DNA from: Bacteroidales bacterium
GTDB lineage: Bacteria; Bacteroidota; Bacteroidia; Bacteroidales; Lentimicrobiaceae
Direction of reading: 5' to 3'
Length of the DNA: 64,000 bases
NCBI GenBank assembly: GCA_016788045.1
Contig: JAEUTG010000044.1
Span: 62,001-126,000, forward strand
Position numbers and translations under genes: made by a program. Shown here one piece after another: positions 36,322-45,908 of this stretch. Numbering within the stretch: the first letter of the stretch is position 1; the number at the start of each line of letters is the position of its first letter. Below the pieces are notes generated by a model. The model saw nothing but the letters and a program-made list of their open reading frames with translations. It ran no database searches and was not told the origin of the DNA.

Positions 36322-38571
36322 ATGAAATTTAAGTTACATTTTATGAAATCAATTGGAAATATACCTGAATGGATTGGTTTTTGGATAATTGTTTTAATTA
36401 TTCCTTTTCTTTTTTTTACCTGCGAAAAGGAAACCGATAAACCCACCGGTAATAACAAAGTCTCAGTTACCTCAACCACAGCGGGCAGCCCTGGGTATTT
36501 TAATGTAAGTGTCTCAGGCAGCATCACCCAAACCGGTGGCCAAACCCTTACCGACCACGGTTTTTGCTACGCCACTGCCCCAAACCCTGATATAAATGCT
36601 TCAGTAAAAAGCCTTGGTAAGCGCACCGAACCCGGTGATTTTTCTGCAGAACTCACCAATCTTGAAGACAATAAAAAGTATTATGTCCGCCCCTTTGCCA
36701 GCTTTTCAGGTGGCACCATCTATGGAGACCAAAAAGAAATTTCTACGTTAAAAACCGGTAGACCGAGAATTAACACTTCTGCAATCAGCGAGATTGCAAT
36801 CTCTTCTGCTATCTGTGGTGGCTCCATTCTGAGCGACAGCGGCTACGCTGTAACTTCCAGTGGCATCTGCTGGGATATTGATAACCAGTTTAATGAAAAC
36901 CAGTGCCTGGGCAAGGCATCGAATACAACGGGGAATACAACCTTCAGTCTGAATATAACAGAACTTGCTGAAGGAAACACTTACTATGTAAAAGCATATG
37001 CAAAAAACCAAAAAGGAAGCGGGTATGGAGAAATCATCGTGTTCTCAACAACCCCTGCTACTGTTCCCGATGTTACAACAGCCAATACTTCCAACACAAC
37101 AACAAACTCTTCAACCGGTGGTGGTAATGTGACCAATGCGGGCAATGCAACAGTAACTGCAAGGGGTGTATGCTGGAATACTACCGGAAATCCTACACTT
37201 CAGAACTGTCTTGGGTTTACTACCGACGGTCAGGGAACAGGAACATTCACCAGCAACATTTCGAACCTTACTGATGGTGTAAAATATTATGTAAAAGCTT
37301 ATGCAACCAATTCTAAGGGCACAGGTTATGGAAATCAGGTAGATTTTACTACTTTGCCTATAACTGTACCTTCAGTAAATACATCTTCAATTACCAACCA
37401 GACCATTAATTCAGCAATCGGTGGAGGCAATGTGACCAATTCAGGAAATGCAACAGTAACCGCAAGGGGTGTTTGCTGGAATACTACTGGTAATCCTACC
37501 CTTAAAAACTGCGTTGGGTTTACCCCCGATGGTCAGGGTACAGGGTCATTTACCAGCAGCATTACAAATCTTAATGCTGGTACCAAGTATTATGTTAAAG
37601 CATATGCAACCAATTCAAAGGGTACAGGTTATGGAGATCAGGTAGATTTTACAACTTTGTCAATCACTGTACCTAGTGTGATTACTTCTTCAATCACAAA
37701 CCAAACTACCAATTCAGCAACCGGAGGGGGAAATGTAATCAATTCGGGCAATGCCTCCGTAACCGCCCGGGGAGTTTGCTGGAATACAACGGGTAATCCC
37801 ACTTTGCAAAACTGTATCAGTTTCACCTCTGATGGGAATGGAACCGGATCTTTTACCAGCAATATTAATGGCCTTAACGAATCAACAACATATTTTGTTA
37901 AAGCATATGCCACAAACAGTGAAGGTTCGGCTTATGGAAATCAGGAAACTTTCACGACAGTTTCTTCGTGTGGTACGATTCTGAATGTAACCCATACTGC
38001 CGGAACAATTGCACCAGTTACAAAAACTGTAAACTATGGTACTGTTCTGACAGACCTTACAGGCAGCAATAAATGTTGGATCACACGAAATCTGGGTGCT
38101 GATCAGCAACCTACCTCTGCAACCAATTCATCAGAAACTCAAGCAGGATGGTATTGGCAGTTTAATAAAAAACGAGGATTTAAACATGATGGTTCTACGA
38201 GAACCCCTAGTACAGCCTGGGTTACTTCAATAAACGAGGATTTTGACTGGCAAGCAGCGAATGACCCTTGCTCTCTGCTACTTGGCAATGATTGGAGACT
38301 TCCAACCAAAACAGAACTTGAATCAACCGATGCATCCGGTGGTTGGGATAGCTACAATGATTCTTTCTTTTCTGTTTTAAAAATTCATGCTGCAGGATAT
38401 CTATCAAGCAGCGATGGCTCATTAACCAGCCGTGGTTTAAACGGCCGTTATTGGTCTAATAACCAAAGCAATACAGGGAATGGGTGGTATTTAAACATTG
38501 GCAGTTCCTATTGTATATTAAGTAATGTTAATAAGTCTGTAGCTTTACCTGTCCGCTGTTTAAAAGATTGA
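36322..38571 (+). CDS. FISUMP-domain lipoprotein with five FN3-like repeats
   Basis: About 749 residues from ATG 36322, which has a GGAG 6 bp upstream; the GTG at 36280 is an alternative. The hydrophobic N-terminus WIGFWIIVLIIPFLFFTCEKE ends in a lipobox Cys. It has an N-terminal FN3-like domain, then four or more near-identical repeats (TARGVCWNTTGNPTLQNC ... YYVKAYATNSKGTGYG), then a C-terminal FISUMP domain (KCWITRNLGADQQPTS, GWYWQFNKKRGFKHDG, LPVRCLKD). The first FN3-like domains of this and the two neighbouring lipoproteins align (DHGFCYATAPNPDINASVKS), so the three are tandem paralogues. Confidence 0.85.
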   Translation: MKFKLHFMKSIGNIPEWIGFWIIVLIIPFLFFTCEKETDKPTGNNKVSVTSTTAGSPGYFNVSVSGSITQTGGQTLTDHGFCYATAPNPDINASVKSLGKRTEPGDFSAELTNLEDNKKYYVRPFASFSGGTIYGDQKEISTLKTGRPRINTSAISEIAISSAICGGSILSDSGYAVTSSGICWDIDNQFNENQCLGKASNTTGNTTFSLNITELAEGNTYYVKAYAKNQKGSGYGEIIVFSTTPATVPDVTTANTSNTTTNSSTGGGNVTNAGNATVTARGVCWNTTGNPTLQNCLGFTTDGQGTGTFTSNISNLTDGVKYYVKAYATNSKGTGYGNQVDFTTLPITVPSVNTSSITNQTINSAIGGGNVTNSGNATVTARGVCWNTTGNPTLKNCVGFTPDGQGTGSFTSSITNLNAGTKYYVKAYATNSKGTGYGDQVDFTTLSITVPSVITSSITNQTTNSATGGGNVINSGNASVTARGVCWNTTGNPTLQNCISFTSDGNGTGSFTSNINGLNESTTYFVKAYATNSEGSAYGNQETFTTVSSCGTILNVTHTAGTIAPVTKTVNYGTVLTDLTGSNKCWITRNLGADQQPTSATNSSETQAGWYWQFNKKRGFKHDGSTRTPSTAWVTSINEDFDWQAANDPCSLLLGNDWRLPTKTELESTDASGGWDSYNDSFFSVLKIHAAGYLSSSDGSLTSRGLNGRYWSNNQSNTGNGWYLNIGSSYCILSNVNKSVALPVRCLKD

Positions 38572-38572
38572 T

Positions 38573-41500
38573 ATGAAACAGAAGTGTTTTTATAAGCGCC
38601 AGATTGGCTTATTAGTCTTAACTTTAGCTTTGTCATTTCTGTTTATTACCTGTGAAAAAGACAGAGATGAGCCCGCCGGCAACAACAAAGCAGAGTTGTC
38701 AAACATCGCTTCCGATTCGATTTCCTATACCTCTGCCTCCTTTTCAGCCAATGTGAACAGCACCGGCGGCCACAACATCGTTGATCACGGGTTTTGCTAT
38801 TCCCTGGAAACTACACCGGATAAAAATGATTCGGTGAAGAGCCTGGGCAGCCTTGCTGGCAAAGGATCCTTTAATGCCATTATTGATAAACTTCAATCCA
38901 ATACAAAATACCATATCCGGGCCTTTATTACCATTCCTACCGGCACCATTTACAGTCAGGAAACAACCTTCACCACACTGAAAACGGGGCAGCCCCTGAT
39001 TCTGTCTGATTCTGTGTTTTCAATAACCCCTTATGGCGCAACTATCAGCGGCACCATTGTTTCTGACAGCGGCCTGGCTGTAATAAGCCGTGGATTCTGC
39101 TGGGGAACAGTACCTCAGCCCAACCTCTCGGATAGTACAAAACTCAGTTTAACAAACCAGAACCACTTTATCGAAAACATCGGAAATCTCACCAATGCAA
39201 CAACCTATTATGTAAGGTCATTCGCCACCAATGCCGCCGGTACTTCATATGGCAACGAAATCAGTTTTGTTACCAATCCCATCACCCCGACGGTAAACAT
39301 TCAGAACATCATAAACATCACTACTACTTACGCCTCCGGAGGCGGTGAAGTAACCAACGATGGCGGGGCTGCCGTCACTGGCCGCGGCTTATGCTGGAGC
39401 ACAGAGGAATACCCGACCATTTTCGGAAACCATACCGTTGACGGAAACGGAACCGGTTCATTTATCACCGACCTGAACGGGCTGACACCTTCCACCACTT
39501 ATTTTGTCAGAGCCTATGCAACCAACAGTGCTGGCACTGCATACAGCATTCAAAAGAGCTTTGTCACGGAATCCATTCCCACCATACCGGTGGTTACAAC
39601 TTCAGGCATTTCCAATGTTACAACCAGCTACGGTCTGGGTGGGGGCGTTGTGCTGAGTGACGGAGGTTCACCGGTCATCACCCGGGGTGTTTGCTGGAGT
39701 ACAACCCAAAATCCGAACATCCTCGGGCTGCATACCACCAACGGCAGTGGAACCGGCTCATTTACCAGCGACCTTACCGGCCTTACCGAAGGCACTACCT
39801 ACTATGCAAGGGCATACGCCACCAACAGCATCGGCACCGCTTACGGGAATCAGGTATCATTCACTACCGCCAATGTGCACACCATACCAACGGTTACCAC
39901 AACTGTCATATCCGCTGTTACAAGCAGCACCGCAGTTTCCGGAGGAGATGTTACCGCTACTGGTGGAGATGCTGTAACTGCAAGGGGGGTATGCTGGAGT
40001 ACCTCCCAGAATCCAACCATTGCCGGAAATCACACCACCGATGGCAGCGGCAGTGGTTCATTCATCAGCAACCTGAGCGGACTGAATGCATCAACCACTT
40101 ATTATGTAAGAGCTTATGCCACAAACATCAGCGGAACCGCTTACGGTGAACAAATGAGTTTCGTAACCTCTCCGCCACCCGTTTTACCGACCCTGATTAC
40201 GGCTTCCGTCAGTTCGGTAACCACCGGCAGCGCCGTCTGTGGGGGGAATATCACCCATGATGGCGGGGCAACCGTTACTGCCAGAGGGGTATGCTGGAGC
40301 ATAACCCAGAATCCGACCATCGCCAACGCCCATACCACCGATGGAACAGGAACAGGCAGTTTTTCGAGCAACATAACCGGTCTTAATGCCGGAACAACCT
40401 ATTATGTCCGCGCTTATGCAACCAACAGTGCAGGTACGGCATATGGCGGGCAACAATCATTTACCACTTCTTCAACCACAACCACACCAACGGTTACAAC
40501 AGCGGCTGCAACAGCAATTACCGGCACTACGGTTACTTGCGGGGGTAATGTGACAAGCAGCGGCGGCGCTACTGTAACGGCAAGGGGGGTATGCTGGAGC
40601 ACCAGTCAGAATCCAACCATTTTCGGAAGTCATACCAACGATGGCAGTGGCACCGGTACATTCATCAGCTCCCTATCAGGCCTGAGCCCTTCAACTACTT
40701 ATTACATCAGGGCCTATGCCACCAACAGTGCGGGCACAGCCTACGGCAGCCAGGAAAGCTTTACCACCACAATTAACATTACCGTACCTACGGTAACCAC
40801 GGCAGCCATTACTGAAATCGGGGCAAACACCGCAACAGGGGGCGGTAATGTTACAGCGAGCGGCGGTGCAACCGTAACGGTGCGGGGCGTTTGCTGGAGC
40901 ACAAACCAAAACCCTACGCTCAGTGATGCCTTTACCTCCGATGGCAGCGGAACCGGTTCGTTTATCAGCAATATCACCGGCTTAAATCCCTCCACAACGT
41001 ATTATGTAAGGGCTTATGCAACCAACAGCGCAGGTACTGCTTACGGGAATCAGCAGAATTTTGCCACTACGGCTGAAATCACCTGCAATGGCTTTACCCT
41101 TACGCATGTTGCCGGCAGTGTTGCCCCGGTAACGAAAACTGTAACTTATGGTGTAACGTTAACAGACCTTTCCGGAGAAACCAAGTGTTGGATTACGCAG
41201 AATCTGGGAGCTGATCATCAGGCCACTTCAGCGACCGATGCTACTGAAGCTTCTGCGGGGTGGTACTGGGTGTTTAATAAAAAGCAAGGATACAGACATG
41301 ATGGTTCATCAAGAATTCCTGATACGGAGTGGGTATATCCAATTGATGAAAATAGTGATTGGTTGAATATTAGTGATCCTTGTAATTTATTACTTGGTAG
41401 CGCATGGCGAATCCCAACATATACAGAATGGAATAATGTTGATATAACTGGAGGCTGGGACAACTATAATAATACTTTTGCTTCTGAGTTAAAATTACAT

Positions 41501-42601
41501 GCCGCCGGGTTATTGAACAATAGCGATGGTGCCTTACTCATCCGTGGAATAGGAGGCCGCTATTGGAGCAGTAGTCAAATTAGTAATGGTAATGGATGGT
41601 TGCTTAATATTACAAATAGCAATAGCTATTTGGACCCTGGCGATAAATGCCATGGTTTTACACTTCGGTGCCTCAGCGATGGAACTACAACAGGATCGAC
41701 AATACCTTCTGTCATAACAGCAAGTATAAGCAATATCACTTTGAATTCTGCAATGAGTGGTGGTGATGTAACCATTGACGGAGGAGCAACTGTTACTGCA
41801 CGTGGGGTTTGCTGGAGTTCCAGCCAAAATCCAACACTGAGTGATAGCTATACTACCGATGGGAGTGGAACAGGCCCGTTTACAAGTAACATCACAGGTT
41901 TGAACCCATCAACCACCTATTCCGTCAGGGCTTATGCAACAAACGGGGTTGGTACGGCTTACGGGAATGAGGAGAGTTTTACGACGGCGCCTGCGGGCTT
42001 TGTATGTGGAAATACCATCACAATAAACCATATTGCCGGGGATGTTTCTCCTGTGAACAAAACAGTTGAATACGGAACGGTTGAAACGGATTTAACCGGA
42101 GGCACCAAATGCTGGATAACTCAAAATCTTGGTTCCGACAGGCAAGCCCTTTCTGCAAATGATGATACGGAAGCTTCAGCAGGGTGGTATTGGCAGTTTA
42201 ATAGGAAACAAGGGTATAAGCATGATGGAACAATACGAACTCCTAATACAACTTGGATTTATCCAATTGATGAAAACAATGATTGGATATTAATTAATGA
42301 CCCATGCCATATTCTACTTGGAAGCAGTTGGAGAGTTCCAACACAAACTGAGTGGCAAAATTGTATGACTAATGGAAACTGGCAAAATTATCACGACACA
42401 TTCATATCAGACCTCCATATACATGCGGCAGGATTACTTGAAGATAGTGGAAATCTCAATGCGCGCGGTGTGGCTGGATTATATTGGAGCCAAATCCAAT
42501 ACAATACTGGAAATGCCTATTATTTAGCACTAACTTACGAACTTTGCGGTGTCGGTTATGAATATAAATATAAAGGATACTCCATTAGATGTATCAAATA
42601 A
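38573..42601 (+). CDS. Large FN3-repeat lipoprotein with two FISUMP domains
   Basis: A 1342-residue lipoprotein; the signal LLVLTLALSFLFITCEKD ends in a lipobox. It has about eight FN3-like repeats of ~93 residues (GGNVTASGGATVTVRGVCWS ... TTYYVRAYATNSAGTAYGN) before an internal FISUMP domain (~840-1015), one more repeat, and a second FISUMP domain at the C-terminus ending GYSIRCIK. The arrangement suggests a long stalk carrying two lectin-like heads. It starts two bases after the previous gene's stop, so the three lipoproteins form one unit. The FISUMP copies are AT-richer than the repeats, hinting at separate origin. Confidence 0.85.
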   Translation: MKQKCFYKRQIGLLVLTLALSFLFITCEKDRDEPAGNNKAELSNIASDSISYTSASFSANVNSTGGHNIVDHGFCYSLETTPDKNDSVKSLGSLAGKGSFNAIIDKLQSNTKYHIRAFITIPTGTIYSQETTFTTLKTGQPLILSDSVFSITPYGATISGTIVSDSGLAVISRGFCWGTVPQPNLSDSTKLSLTNQNHFIENIGNLTNATTYYVRSFATNAAGTSYGNEISFVTNPITPTVNIQNIINITTTYASGGGEVTNDGGAAVTGRGLCWSTEEYPTIFGNHTVDGNGTGSFITDLNGLTPSTTYFVRAYATNSAGTAYSIQKSFVTESIPTIPVVTTSGISNVTTSYGLGGGVVLSDGGSPVITRGVCWSTTQNPNILGLHTTNGSGTGSFTSDLTGLTEGTTYYARAYATNSIGTAYGNQVSFTTANVHTIPTVTTTVISAVTSSTAVSGGDVTATGGDAVTARGVCWSTSQNPTIAGNHTTDGSGSGSFISNLSGLNASTTYYVRAYATNISGTAYGEQMSFVTSPPPVLPTLITASVSSVTTGSAVCGGNITHDGGATVTARGVCWSITQNPTIANAHTTDGTGTGSFSSNITGLNAGTTYYVRAYATNSAGTAYGGQQSFTTSSTTTTPTVTTAAATAITGTTVTCGGNVTSSGGATVTARGVCWSTSQNPTIFGSHTNDGSGTGTFISSLSGLSPSTTYYIRAYATNSAGTAYGSQESFTTTINITVPTVTTAAITEIGANTATGGGNVTASGGATVTVRGVCWSTNQNPTLSDAFTSDGSGTGSFISNITGLNPSTTYYVRAYATNSAGTAYGNQQNFATTAEITCNGFTLTHVAGSVAPVTKTVTYGVTLTDLSGETKCWITQNLGADHQATSATDATEASAGWYWVFNKKQGYRHDGSSRIPDTEWVYPIDENSDWLNISDPCNLLLGSAWRIPTYTEWNNVDITGGWDNYNNTFASELKLHAAGLLNNSDGALLIRGIGGRYWSSSQISNGNGWLLNITNSNSYLDPGDKCHGFTLRCLSDGTTTGSTIPSVITASISNITLNSAMSGGDVTIDGGATVTARGVCWSSSQNPTLSDSYTTDGSGTGPFTSNITGLNPSTTYSVRAYATNGVGTAYGNEESFTTAPAGFVCGNTITINHIAGDVSPVNKTVEYGTVETDLTGGTKCWITQNLGSDRQALSANDDTEASAGWYWQFNRKQGYKHDGTIRTPNTTWIYPIDENNDWILINDPCHILLGSSWRVPTQTEWQNCMTNGNWQNYHDTFISDLHIHAAGLLEDSGNLNARGVAGLYWSQIQYNTGNAYYLALTYELCGVGYEYKYKGYSIRCIK
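39290..41070 (+). repeat. In-frame ~290-bp tandem repeats encoding FN3-like domains
   Basis: Six successive units of about 290 bp within the large lipoprotein gene are similar at the DNA level, for example GCAAGGGGGGTATGCTGGAG near 39980 and 40583 and AACCAACAGTGCTGGCACTG-type segments. Such tandem units can expand or contract by recombination and change the stalk length. Confidence 0.75.
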
Positions 42602-42629
42602 AAATACAGTAATAGTAGTTCTATGCGAG

Positions 42630-43260
42630 AATGAAAAGTCATACAGAGTTACACAGGGTTACACAGAGGTTCAAAAACCTGGTAGAATCCGGGAATATAA
42701 AAAACTCTGTGGTTCTCTCCCGCAGTGGCGGGACAGGTTGTGCCTTCTCTGTGGTTCTCTGTGTAATAAAAAAAGTTCCCTGGCTTGTCCTGGCTTTAGG
42801 GGGGATAAAAAAGTAACACAGACCTGCCTGGCGGCAGACAGGGTTACTCAGAGGTTCAAAAACCTGGTAGAATCCGGAAATAGATAAAAACTCTGTGGCC
42901 CTCTGTGTCTACTCTGTGGTTCTCTGTGTAATAAAAAAAAAGCTACACAGAGTTACACGGAGGCTTCACAGAGACACACTGAGGTTTCTCTGAAAATAGC
43001 TCTGTGGTTCTCTGTGCCTTCTCTGTGGTTCTCTGTGTAATAAAAAAAGTTCCCCGGCTTGTCCTGGCTTTAGGGGGGTGAAAAAAAGTAACACAGAGGT
43101 ACACAGAGGCCTATCAGAGGTGCACTGAGAAAAAACTCCGTGGTTCTCTGTGCCTTCTCTGTGGCTCTCTGTGTAATAAAAAAAGTTTCACAGAGGTACA
43201 CAGAGGCCTCACAGAGGTGCACTGAGTAAAAACTCTGTGGTCCTCTGTATAATAAAAAGT
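42630..43260. repeat. CTCTGTG/CACAGAG repeat block with internal inverted structure
   Basis: At least four units. Each has a CACAGAG-phase half (AGTTACACAGAGG..., often with CCTGGTAGAATCCGG or a direct GTTCCCYGGCTTGTCCTGGC insert) and a CTCTGTG-phase half (ACTCTGTGGTTCTCTGTG...CCTTCTCTGTGG), ending TGTGTAATAAAAAAA. The halves are complementary, so each unit can fold into a long imperfect hairpin. A short palindrome (ACCTGCCTGGCGGCAGACAG) is nested at ~42823. No credible gene is seen; the frames that span it are repeat artefacts. Confidence 0.85.
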
Positions 43261-43383
43261 TCCCGGAATGACGAAACGGTTAAACCTTTGCAAAATATTA
43301 ACCATTGGATATCCCCCCTTTACCCAAAACATCCTTTTCATACAATAACTTCTTTTTTAACCCTGGTCAAACTGCAAATATTT

Positions 43384-43391
43384 TATCTTTG
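43384..43391 (+). promoter_or_regulatory. -7 promoter element for the thioredoxin-like gene
   Basis: TATCTTTG matches TAnnTTTG and lies 55 bp before the start codon, just after the repeat block. No clear TTTG -33 box is found at the proper distance, so this is a partial promoter. Confidence 0.45.
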
Positions 43392-43445
43392 ATTCATGTA
43401 GTTTTAAAATCCACTTCACAAGGTATTTAGCGCAACATAAAGTTT

Positions 43446-44888
43446 ATGCCACCAAAATATTTCTTTCACCATCTTCTGAGTACCATTTTCTTAATTGTTT
43501 GTTTATTGCCCGTCTCAGTTTTTGGGCAGAATCGTTCTGTAACCATTCACCTCCGAGGGGTCGCCGAATCCAATATCAGCCTTCTGCCCATGTCGGGGCC
43601 CAAACAATTTAAACCGGTAGTTGAACTCAAAGCTGTTAAAAACGGTGAAACAGCCACCCTGGTAGTTCCCGCAGAATATCTGCCGGGCGAGTTTGTACTC
43701 CGCTTCGACTACAAAGAAAAGCCGGAGAGCACCCCCTATCCTTCAGAGAAATACATTCTCATCGGCTATCAGGCGATTGAATTGTGGGTACATCCGATGT
43801 ATGCCAATAATCCTGACAGCACACGGTTTCAGGCCAATGAAAAAGAAAATGCCGCTTTTGCCCGTTTTTCGGAAGAAAATGTCCGCCAAAAACAGAAAAT
43901 CGGCCTGCTTCAGCAGTTTTTAATGGATTACGATCAGCCTGAATCCACCTTTTACCGGCAAGGCATCCTTGAGTATGAGAACCGCCGGCAGGCATACAAC
44001 CACTGGATTAATCAGAAAATTAACGAAGATTCATCGCTCTTCGCTTCCGTTCTATACCGGTTCAGCTACCTTCCAAAGGTAAACTTCAGCGGGGATGAAC
44101 GTGAAAGGTTGCTGAGCCTCATTGATCATTATTTTGATGGCATCCGGTTCAATGATCCCATCATGATCCGCACCGCGCAGATGAACGACTGGATGAATGC
44201 TTACGTGAACCTGCACGGACAAATGGCTACAACGGTTGCATTGCGCGATTCTTTGATTCCGGCAGCGGCTTACAAAGCCATAGAAAAAGCAAAAGCAGGG
44301 CATCCCCTGGTTTATGGATGGATGGTGGATTACTTCTACCGGGGTTTTGAAGCAAACGACATCCCCAGCGGGATGAAAGTGTTGGAACCATACCTCAGCG
44401 ACCCTGCCTGCCTTACCACCAAACGCATGGAAATTGAACGCCGGCTCAAAGGCATGGAAACCCTGAAAACAGGTACAAAGGCTCCGGAGATTCAATTGAC
44501 TGATAGTGAAAATCACCCCTTCCTGCTTAGCCGGTTTAAGACAGATGCTCAAACCATCATTCTGGTTTTCTGGTCAGCCGATTGCAGCCATTGTCAGTCA
44601 ACCATCAATGAATTATACCCCTGGAGCCTTAAGGATGCCAACAGGAAGAAAGTGGCTGTCGTGGCAATCAGCCTTGATGAAACAGACACGGAGATCATGG
44701 CCTGGGACCGTAAAATAATAAGCCTGGAGGGCTGGAAACACCTGAGGGCCGCAGAAGGAATCAACAGCAAGGTGGCCAACGATTATTTTATTCTGGCTAC
44801 CCCGGTAATGCTGGTTGTTGATGCCCTGACCCTGGAAATCAGGGCCATGCCTTCAACTTTTTCGGAAATGCTGACATTTTTCCCGTAA
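43446..44888 (+). CDS. Exported thioredoxin-like (TlpA/AhpC-type) protein
   Basis: A 480-residue protein with a signal peptide (LLSTIFLIVCLLPVSVFGQ). The first ~330 residues form a beta-strand then helical region without a recognised family. The C-terminal ~140 residues are a thioredoxin-fold domain: GTKAPEIQLTDSENHPFLLS, active site FWSADCSHCQST (CxxC), VVAISLDETD, and the cis-Pro segment LATPVMLVVD. It probably reduces or isomerises disulfides outside the cytoplasm. FISUMP domains keep paired cysteines (KCWIT, NDPC, RCL), so it may service them; that link is inference. Confidence 0.85.
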   Translation: MPPKYFFHHLLSTIFLIVCLLPVSVFGQNRSVTIHLRGVAESNISLLPMSGPKQFKPVVELKAVKNGETATLVVPAEYLPGEFVLRFDYKEKPESTPYPSEKYILIGYQAIELWVHPMYANNPDSTRFQANEKENAAFARFSEENVRQKQKIGLLQQFLMDYDQPESTFYRQGILEYENRRQAYNHWINQKINEDSSLFASVLYRFSYLPKVNFSGDERERLLSLIDHYFDGIRFNDPIMIRTAQMNDWMNAYVNLHGQMATTVALRDSLIPAAAYKAIEKAKAGHPLVYGWMVDYFYRGFEANDIPSGMKVLEPYLSDPACLTTKRMEIERRLKGMETLKTGTKAPEIQLTDSENHPFLLSRFKTDAQTIILVFWSADCSHCQSTINELYPWSLKDANRKKVAVVAISLDETDTEIMAWDRKIISLEGWKHLRAAEGINSKVANDYFILATPVMLVVDALTLEIRAMPSTFSEMLTFFP

Positions 44889-45058
44889 ATTGCTTACCTT
44901 GCTCAATATTTTCAGAATCCTTATACATACTGTAACAAACTGAACCTTACTATCTTAGCTGAATTATAAAGATTTTTCTCACTTATCTGTCACATTCCGG
45001 AATTCTGAAGTACTATAGATCAAAAACATTCATTCAACCAACTTTAAAAATCAATCCC

Positions 45059-45712
45059 ATGAAAGCAACATTGAAACTGATCGCAGCCATCGCGTTTATC
45101 TTCTTTGCAACAGAAACCATTCAGGCGCAGCAGTCTGAAAAACAGTTAAAAAAGGAAGTTTCTTCCAAAACATCCAAATCCGTAAGGAAAGATGCCAAAA
45201 AGTATGTTAAGCAAGGTTATTACGTGGCACCTGGAGGCTTACCCATTGATAAACAATTGGAACGCGCCCAGATGAAGGCATATGAAACAAACGATAAGGG
45301 TGAGCCAAAATATCTGATAGAGTCGGGAAACTCAGTTGCAGAAACCCAGACAGCTGCCAAGCTACAGGCTACCGAAACCGCCAAACTATCACTTGCCGGT
45401 CAGATCAGTACACAGGTAGCCGCCCTGATCGAAAATAGCATTGCCAACCAGCAGCTCAATACTGAAGAAGCTGCATCGGTGACCAAAACAGTAGCTGCCT
45501 CTAAAAACCTGATCGCTCAGGAATTGGGAAGGGTGATCCCACTTGTTGAGATGTACAAAAAAATCGGCACCAATGTAGAAGCCAATGTTCAATTGGCTTA
45601 TGATATGGAGGCAGCCTTTGATATCGCCAGAAAGGTGATCCGCAAGAGCCTTGAGGAGGAAACCAAAATAGCCCATGAAAAGCTGGAAGGATTGTTGAAA
45701 TTTAATGAATAA
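45059..45712 (+). CDS. Exported LPP20-like helical protein
   Basis: A 217-residue protein with a signal peptide (MKATLKLIAAIAFIFFATETIQAQ), a lysine-rich linker, and an alanine-rich helical domain. The pattern SVAETQTAAKLQATETAKLSLAGQIS resembles LPP20-family proteins. The N-terminal half of the DUF4384-like protein at 30.3 kb has a comparable pattern. Function unknown. It is a stand-alone gene ended by a strong terminator. Confidence 0.65.
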   Translation: MKATLKLIAAIAFIFFATETIQAQQSEKQLKKEVSSKTSKSVRKDAKKYVKQGYYVAPGGLPIDKQLERAQMKAYETNDKGEPKYLIESGNSVAETQTAAKLQATETAKLSLAGQISTQVAALIENSIANQQLNTEEAASVTKTVAASKNLIAQELGRVIPLVEMYKKIGTNVEANVQLAYDMEAAFDIARKVIRKSLEEETKIAHEKLEGLLKFNE

Positions 45713-45717
45713 AACCA

Positions 45718-45754
45718 CAGGGCACACAACGGTAAAATGCAGTTGTGTGCCCTG
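45718..45754 (+). terminator. Terminator after the LPP20-like gene
   Basis: Perfect 13-bp stem CAGGGCACACAAC (45718-45730) / GTTGTGTGCCCTG (45742-45754) with an 11-nt loop, 6 bp after the stop codon. The downstream T run is short (TTCGTTT). Confidence 0.8.
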
Positions 45755-45908
45755 TTCGTTTCTGCTACATTTCTGACTTTTTTTGTTTGAATACTCCTAC
45801 CCTACTTCGCCTAACTATTAATTCCGCTTGTGTAACTTTTATCTGTCTTTTAAATAACACCTGTTTCAGCAAATTAATTTATTCCAATTCTTTTAAGTAT
45901 ACCAGATC

